A DNA stretch of 64,000 bases from Augochlora pura (taxonomy: Eukaryota; Arthropoda; Insecta; Hymenoptera; Halictidae): assembly GCF_028453695.1 (NCBI RefSeq), contig NC_135780.1, forward strand, positions 9,793,172 through 9,857,171. Reading direction: 5' to 3'. Below are positions 58,081 through 64,000 of this stretch, in pieces. The notes beneath the pieces were generated by a model that did not search any database, was not told the origin of the DNA, and was given only the letters and a program-made list of their open reading frames with translations. Position 1 is the first letter of the stretch. Every line of letters begins with the position of its first letter. Both the position numbers and the translations under genes were made by a program.

Positions 58081-58790
58081 GGAGGAAAACGAACCACGCT
58101 CCTTGCGTCTGTATCAATGCCTAAGAAGCAGCGAACAAACAAACGGCACACGACAAAGTTCCTACGACAGCTTCAGCAGAAACGCAGCGCGTCGTCGTCG
58201 AGTGGACTTGCACACATCGTCCTCCTCGAGTCTGACATCGACTACGGAAATGGATCACTTAGGTATCGTTAACCAGTGGCGGGAGGGGAGGGGGTAATGC
58301 GGCGGCTACTTCCAACGAGCAGGTGGTCACTTTTTCGCAACTACGGAAGAAGAAGACGCGCGCCTTCTTCAGGCACAACGTGTTCACGTTCCCTTCTCTG
58401 CTGTAGTCCGCTGTTCTTCCTATGATCGCAGGTTAATAATCGGCTATTAGTAGAAGAACGTGTTGAGTACCAACATAACGATCCCTTGTTAATATAAAAG
58501 AATTCGCTTCGAAAAATCGCATCAACCAAAGTCTTCATCATCACCCCATTAATCGGGGAAAAATAAAATCTAACAGCTCGCGGCTCTTTTTAATGCCTAT
58601 TGTCAAGTACTATACTTACCACATTGTCCATTTCTGTTTACGAACTGAGAGACAATTAGGCAGAATTTAATCTATATACCTCGACCGTCAAAGTAGAATT
58701 AACAATAAATAGAAATAATTCAGTAGACGACTCGCTCGCAATTTTAATATCATAATAATCACTTTTGAGCGCATCCCACTCCTTTTATAC
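58081..58790. other. Mixed segment, no gene seen
   Basis: Moderately GC-rich to 58560, then AT-rich. No repeats or credible frames. Confidence 0.35.
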
Positions 58791-59043
58791 GTCTTTCATA
58801 CTTTCACGATCTCTTGTTCCGCGTAATCAACGGGGAAGGCCACGTCCCAAAGAATCTTGCAACCGCGTTCTTTCTCCTCCCGGCTCCGACAACGCTGAAC
58901 TCGCCGTGCATTCGGCGTATCCGCAACTAGGATAAATCAGGGAACGATCGTACAACGCCGGCAGAGCAACAAGACGTCAAACCCCCGAAACCTATCGAGA
59001 GAAACACCGAACGGACGAGCAAAACGAGCATAACCGAGAGACC

Positions 59044-59064
59044 GGGGGGGGGGGGGGGGGGGGG
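59044..59064. repeat. G homopolymer, 21 bases
   Basis: Uninterrupted G run after GACC. Confidence 0.95.
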
Positions 59065-60316
59065 ATGGTGTCATTGTTGTTCGTAGGATCCTCTGCGGAG
59101 AGGTACGTAACAGGGTACCGAACCCCGTCCGCGCAGAAAGAAGGGAACGGTTAGGTTCTTGGACGTTGTTTTGGACGTTCTCCAAAAACGCCGATATATA
59201 TATATGTATATATATATGTATATATGTATAGGCTGGTCGCGGATCGGTGTTCCCGTCGCGTCCGGGATGCACGTGGACGAAGCGAAATTCGTAGCGAGCC
59301 CCGGGGTATAGCCTCGGTCGGAGAGGAGCCGAGGGGGCGCGCGGGGGGGGGAGCGCGGAGAGCGAGCGGCGTGCCGAGGAAGGGGTTGGTAGTCGGAACG
59401 GGGGTGGTGGGACGACAAAAGCGTTGGAGGCCTTCGATCGACCAGTCATCTAGGCAACAATGGGACTGACAATGGGCAGCGGGCCAGCAGTGTTTCATTA
59501 AAACATGCATTGAATTCGAGAGAGCCGACGAATTGGCTGAAACCGAGAGAGTCGGGGGTGGTCTGGGGGCGGGGGGTGGTGGTGGTGGCTACTCATCCCC
59601 GAAAACTCTCTCTCGGTCCGAGCGAGCCTCCTCTCTCTCCCGGTGGGGGGGAGGGGGTGGGTGGCGCGCGGGGGAGGCGTCGGTATCAGGTCCGGTCGGA
59701 GAGCACGGACGACGGTCGTGTCTGATTGAAATGTCGAAAAGTCCGTTTCTCCTGCTCTTCGGGCCGGCCCTCGGCCGCGCGTCGTTCGGCCCCCGTTTTG
59801 TTCTCCGCCGTTTGTTGTTGTTGCCGTTTGTGTTGTTTCGTCGGTAAGAGAGAAAGGGAGAGAGACCATTGGCGAGCCAGGGACACACATACACACACAC
59901 AGACACAGTGGAGAGATCGAGGTTCGGCGGAGGATAGGCCAGGCCCTGGCCCCCGGGTTAAATTGGAATTGTCATGTGAGGGAGAGCGAGGCGAATCAAA
60001 AGAAAAACAACTTGTATAGGATTGAGTTTAATTGTGAGCCGTCCACCCTATAGAACCGAGGACCGTGTACACCGGCGCCCTCCTCCTCCTCGCCCCCGTC
60101 CCTAGGACCGTGCCGCGACCCTCCCTCCCGACCCCCCTTCTTCGACGGCCGACGCCGACCGCCGGACCCGAGCTGCCCCCGTCAACGGGCTGCGGGGGCC
60201 ATTCGCCACCGTCATCGTCGGCGAAACCAGAGTTGGCGGAAGCTAACGGAACGGACGGTAACCGAGAAAAAGGACCGGGCAAAATGGAGCGGAGGCGGAA
60301 TGGAAGGAGCGCGAGG

Positions 60317-60325
60317 GGGGAGAGT

Positions 60326-60360
<35 letters not shown>
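60317..60360. repeat. (GA)n microsatellite
   Basis: GAGTGAGAGAGA leads into perfect GA units with one GAAAGA interruption. Confidence 0.93.
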
Positions 60361-60720
60361 CGGGCGGAGCCCTATCGAAAACTGCTGCCGATAAACTGGT
60401 AATTACAAAACCGTTGTCTCGTCGCTCTAAGGAGCACGGCCCATTCAGCCACGGCTTTCGGACATTTAACGCGGGGCTTGGTCATCTTCCGCCCCCGCTA
60501 CGGAAGTTTTATGCTTCGGCTCTTTCAACGCGAGTCTCCGCCAAACGAGCCGTTCTGATTAACCGACTGTTTGCATCCTCTTTCGCCAATGGTATTCCCC
60601 TTTTGTTCGACTCGGCCACCGGTCCCCGATTCCGTCGTGCGCCTATATTATTCATTGGCCGGCTGTGGATTTTGTGGTATCTGGGAAACGAGCGGGTTGA
60701 ACGCGAGATTGAGAAGATGT

Positions 60721-61150
60721 TAGACAGATTAGTAAAATCATTATGGGTCTTTGAAAAGATAAGTGACAGATCAGTAAAATTGTTATAAGGCTGGGAAGAG
60801 CTTCAGCAGATTGTTAAAATTATTAACAAATTGTTAAGGTGTCGGACGAATTGTTAAGAATATCAGGAGACTGAAAATGGTAGACGTATAACGATAATTG
60901 TTAAAAGAAGGACTTGAACTTTGTTTAATTTTTACTTCATGCGATTGTAATGGAAACTTTTTATTTTCAAAAATTATTGGCGCTGGGAATTATTGGATAA
61001 TATATTTTTATACTCAGATCTTAAGCTGTTGATTAGACAGCTACTTTTGGAATGATATTCTTTTATTTTATATAGATTGATATAATACACATAGTTTAAC
61101 ATCCACAATATACATTCGATAATTACGAAACCTAAAAAGAAGTTTAGAGT
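60721..61150. other. AT-rich spacer
   Basis: Short degenerate phrases AGATTAGTAAAAT and AAATTGTTAAG(A/G) recur between 60722 and 60865. No gene seen. Confidence 0.35.
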
Positions 61151-61419
61151 TCGTGAGATTATTTGAAATAACTCTTTCCTTAGCGAAAATGTAGTTCGCA
61201 GTTCTATTTCCGAGTTATTAACGAAAAATTCTGACCTATGAGTGACAAGTACGGCAGTCGAGCAAACGAATGAACGAAGCCTAGTTCCGTCCATTGGCTT
61301 GGCCGTTCCATGCCAGCCAAACTCGTCTGTCATTGGTCAGGGTTTTTCCTAAATAACTCGCAAGCAAAGCTACGGATTGCAATTTCGTTAAGGAAAAAGT
61401 TGCTTCGAACGACCTCAGG
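61151..61419. mobile_element. Foldback family K, copy K1
   Basis: The left arm, 61151-61219, pairs with 61352-61419. The inner ends are CGAGTTATT / AATAACTCG and the outer part has TTTCCTTAGCGAAA / TTTCGTTAAGGAAA. The centre carries (C)CATTGGCT and GTCATTGGTCAG. It is homologous to K2 and K3 throughout. Confidence 0.78.
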
Positions 61420-61560
61420 AATCTCTTATTTCCCGGAAGTACCATAATTTTGGAACACGTACGAAAAAAAAAATAAAGTATGTCTAAAGCTAAAATTCTA
61501 CAATTTTCTATTAAACAATAATAAAATTTCTATCGCCTTTGTAAAATTGTTCTTAAACGT

Positions 61561-62830
61561 TATCACCCTGCGCGGACCACCGCAGTGTAAAAATGGTTTT
61601 CCGAAATCCCCGCGAGATTGATCGATAGGATCGATATTCGATGGCGTTGACGGTCGCCGCGGCCGCATTGGCCCGTCTTTTTCTGTGTAAATGAAGTTCT
61701 TTGTTGGCTACGTCCGCAAGGACAGCCCTCAAGACAGTTTAACAATGCCCTCCCCCCCTGGACACACACACACACACACACACAGCAAAGCAACGCTCTC
61801 CTTTCTCCATCGGCATTCCCACTCGCTCGGCCGGCCCGCCCGATCTCTCGTTCTCTATTTCCGACATATAAACGTGCCGCGTCCACTTATCCCGTCTCTA
61901 TCGTTCCCACGTACAATCGGTCCTCTCGACTCCCCGGCGCAATTTTGTTCTCAATTTTGTTCTACGTCGTCTTCGGCCCCCGACAATCGGCAATAAGCCG
62001 CCCAACTGAGATCCAATTTAAACCGTTAATTACCACAGAGTCCTCCCACCCTCCCCACCCCCCCCCCCCCATCCCCCCCCGCCGGCCCCGTCCCTTCCCC
62101 GCCCCCCCCCTGGTGTCCGACCACCCACAGACCCACCCCAAACCCCCTGCCCCCTCCCCCCTCGTCCGCCGCCATTCACCCTTCGGTACTATCTCTTCTC
62201 TGCCGCCCTCTCCCCCGCCGCCGCCGGGGGGAGGGCACCCGCCCCCGGTCCACCCCCTCTCCCCCGACCGCTACCATTCTCCGGCCACTGTATTTTTCCA
62301 ATTTAAAATCCTATCTCTTAATTTCCTACGTGTCACCGCTACGTCTGGGGATTTTTATGGAAACGATGTTATCTTCTCTTTCGGTGTTCCTATGCGAGAG
62401 AGAACCACACCACACGATATCGCTCGACGATCCTATCTGCGGCCACCGTTTTTTTCCATCACAGCGGTACCCGCCTCCGCTGCTGCTCGTGCTCGTGGGT
62501 ACTGCTTGCCGCCGTGCCATTGCCACCCGGTACCCCGCGGCCAGGCAACGCCGCGACGCGACGAGGGAAATTGCACGGAACAGTCATTCGATCCGCGAAC
62601 CTGGAATCGACATCCCCGACGCTCGTCATTATGCCGCGGCCACGAACGCCACCCTGCGCTTTTACGTTCGCGGCCAAGTGCCGTTTCAGTGCCGTTTCTG
62701 TCCGCCGCTGTACGCGATTTATCGCCGCTTCTCTCGATATACGATTTTTCCCTTCTTTCTCCCACTGCCGGCGTTAAATTCTTCGAATGACTCGCTCGGA
62801 TCTCCAGATTTTTAATAGGACGTAATCATC
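61561..62830. other. CpG-rich island, no gene supported
   Basis: Contains (AC)n at 61762-61784 and a C-rich tract at 62040-62260 with C13 at 62058-62070. The 281-codon plus-strand frame at 61945-62790 crosses the C-rich tract (poly-Pro) and has no known domain. Confidence 0.45.
62040..62260. repeat. C-rich low-complexity tract
   Basis: Repeated CCCC runs separated by short CAC, GTC or GCC phrases. Strong strand asymmetry with G-quadruplex potential on the minus strand. Confidence 0.85.
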
Positions 62831-63020
62831 TCGGTCTGATGTTTGCCATTTGTATGTTGCACTTGCCGTGCCAGTTTTTCTTTTAATTATGTTCTCTTTC
62901 TTCTGGTGACAGTGGTGAACCCTTCAATTGACTGACTTGAATTTCTCCAAAATTGTGTATTATTAGATTAATTATAATTATTGTTAAATTCGGTATGATA
63001 ATTCTAAGGATTGGCGGGTT
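62831..63020. other. AT-rich spacer, nothing recognised
   Basis: AT-rich sequence up to foldback K2. Confidence 0.3.
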
Positions 63021-63299
63021 GCTAAGGTGATTTCAAGCAACTTTTTCCTTAGCAATAATGCAGTCCGTGGTTCTGTTTAAGAGTTATTAAAGAAAAACGC
63101 TGACCAATGACAGACAAGCTGGGCTGGTATAGGGCGATCAAGCCAACCAGCGCTTGGAACCTAGTTCCGCCCATTTACTTAGCTTCCGCGTCCCAGCAGA
63201 GCTCGTCTCTCATTCGTCAATATCTTTCATCAATAACTCTTAAACGGAGGCTCGGATTGTATTTTCGCTGAGGAAAAAGTTACTTCAAATCACCTCAGC
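63021..63299. mobile_element. Foldback family K, copy K2 (best preserved)
   Basis: The left arm 63021-63088 begins GCTAAGGTGATTTCAAGCAA. The right arm 63232-63299, inverted, begins GCTGAGGTGATTTGAAGTAA. The two 68-base arms align without gaps at roughly 80 percent. The central 143 bases align to K1 and K3. No coding capacity and no clear target duplication. Confidence 0.82.
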
Positions 63300-63540
63300 A
63301 ATCTCTCATTTCCCAGAAGTGCCATAATTTCTAATAGAAGTGCCATAATTTTTTAATTTATATAATTTCTCTCGTTTTACATTACAGCTAAAATTACTGC
63401 TGCAGCATTGGCTACGATCGCGTTAATTGCTTGAATGCTAACACACCTAATTTACACAGTAAATTTACAATTTACGGATCATTATTACTAATATTAATAT
63501 TAATAATTTTAACTTGCGGTTAATAATTTAACGTTACGAT
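63300..63540. other. AT-rich spacer following K2
   Basis: It starts with a tail shared with K1 and K3 (AATCTCTCATTTCCC, then CATAATTT). The phrase AGAAGTGCCATAATTT is duplicated at about 63317 and 63339. Confidence 0.45.
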
Positions 63541-64000
63541 CTCTCACGAAATTGAACAAAGCACGCGACGATAAAGTTGGCGCCGTCGAAACCTATTCCT
63601 GACAGCGAACGATATCGCAGATAATGAAAAAATCGAGAGGATCGCGGTAGGTCGAAGACAATGGCCGTAGGTCGAAGATAAAACCGGGAATTCCATCGGG
63701 TGGTGACCGTCGATGGGGGTGTCGGTGGATCGGGATCGCGGATGGCCACGTTCCCCGGCGGAATGATCGGGCGCCGAGGCGGCAGGAACATCGGTGCCGG
63801 GGGTACTGGCACCATCGCCTACCGCGAACGAGCCAGCCCTCGGTCTCCGCCCGGTAATATCCACACCAGCAACAATCACGGATTAATACCATTGTTCGCG
63901 CGTATCTACTCGAAATGTGCGGGCGCGCTGGTCTATGGGTATATACGGCCGTGATGCATCGACAATGGGAGTGGGTCTGTTCGGCGACCCAACGAGGTAT
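63541..64000. other. CpG-rich island at window end
   Basis: Three Sox-type motifs (63658, 63889, 63962) within about 310 bases. Frames of 84 to 111 codons overlap on both strands. A Pro-rich minus-strand frame starting at 63815 is unconfirmed. Confidence 0.45.

Larger units (their letters stand above)
58791..60720. other. Large CpG-rich island, no gene supported
   Basis: Contains G21 (59044-59064), TATATG (59194-59230), two Sox-type motifs (59457, 59469), a CA tract (59882-59903) and (GA)n (60317-60360). The 170- and 162-codon frames here cross low-complexity sequence and lack known domains. Confidence 0.45.

Noticed and set aside
61945..62790. 281-codon plus-strand open frame
   Set aside because: It crosses a C-rich tract giving poly-Pro, and has no recognisable domain; stop-poor GC-rich sequence explains its length.
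63534..63815. Pro-rich minus-strand frame beginning at 63815
   Set aside because: Frames overlap on both strands, no domain is recognisable, and no convincing donor follows; an exon cannot be excluded but is not supported.
1..64000. CRISPR arrays, operons or phage genes
   Set aside because: The tandem arrays have no spacer structure and there is no prokaryotic gene organisation.
1..64000. Conserved insect microRNA seeds such as let-7, bantam, miR-1, miR-8, miR-184, miR-279
   Set aside because: I looked for their mature sequences by eye and found none in a hairpin context.

Overview
This window reads as non-coding nuclear DNA from an animal, most likely an insect and plausibly a bee, ant or wasp. 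The basis is a sharp mosaic of AT-rich spacers and CpG-rich islands, many (GA)n/(CT)n tracts, a 100-base scaffold gap, no bacterial-style operons, and many short TTAA-flanked elements of the piggyBac type. The species assignment is inference. I found no protein-coding gene, rRNA or tRNA that I can support. The open frames seen in all six frames are short, are often explained by microsatellites or GC-rich sequence, and contain no domain I recognise. The window could be a gene desert or part of a very large intron.

Layout: CpG-rich islands of about 0.5 to 2 kb alternate with AT-rich spacers of about 0.3 to 1.3 kb, with one long AT-rich block at about 51.9-55.6 kb. The islands carry nearly all the (GA)n/(CT)n tracts, alternating CG tracts, G or C homopolymers, and most copies of a 7-base motif, ACAATGG/CCATTGT, which matches the Sox HMG-box consensus. 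The spacers carry the minisatellites (24, 25, 29, 35, 37, 39, 91 and 120 bp units) and the short mobile elements.

Mobile elements: at least ten short elements are bounded by TTAA or a one-base variant and have termini starting CCC, as expected for non-autonomous piggyBac-superfamily elements. They fall into several sequence families: A (about 14.0, 25.1, 35.3, 56.8 kb), C (about 4.3, 11.6, 14.3, 17.8, 28.0, 57.2 kb), F/G (19.5, 33.9 kb) and single copies E (16.2 kb), H (48.4 kb) and L (57.5 kb). Two foldback families with inverted arms of roughly 70 to 80 bp lie elsewhere: J (15.9, 27.2 kb) and K (45.1, 61.2, 63.0 kb). One pogo/Tigger-like element is at 18.3 kb, and a further dispersed repeat, D, has copies at 4.7 and 57.9 kb. 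No transposase gene is visible.

The observations most worth a second look are the dense and diverse set of TTAA elements, the palindrome ACGAGTC-N-GACTCGT shared by the C family, the Sox-like motif enrichment in the GC islands, a perfect 19-bp stem hairpin at 38406-38452, and a 24-bp array organised into a 72-bp higher-order repeat at 20.7-21.0 kb. I found no gene-level biological system here.
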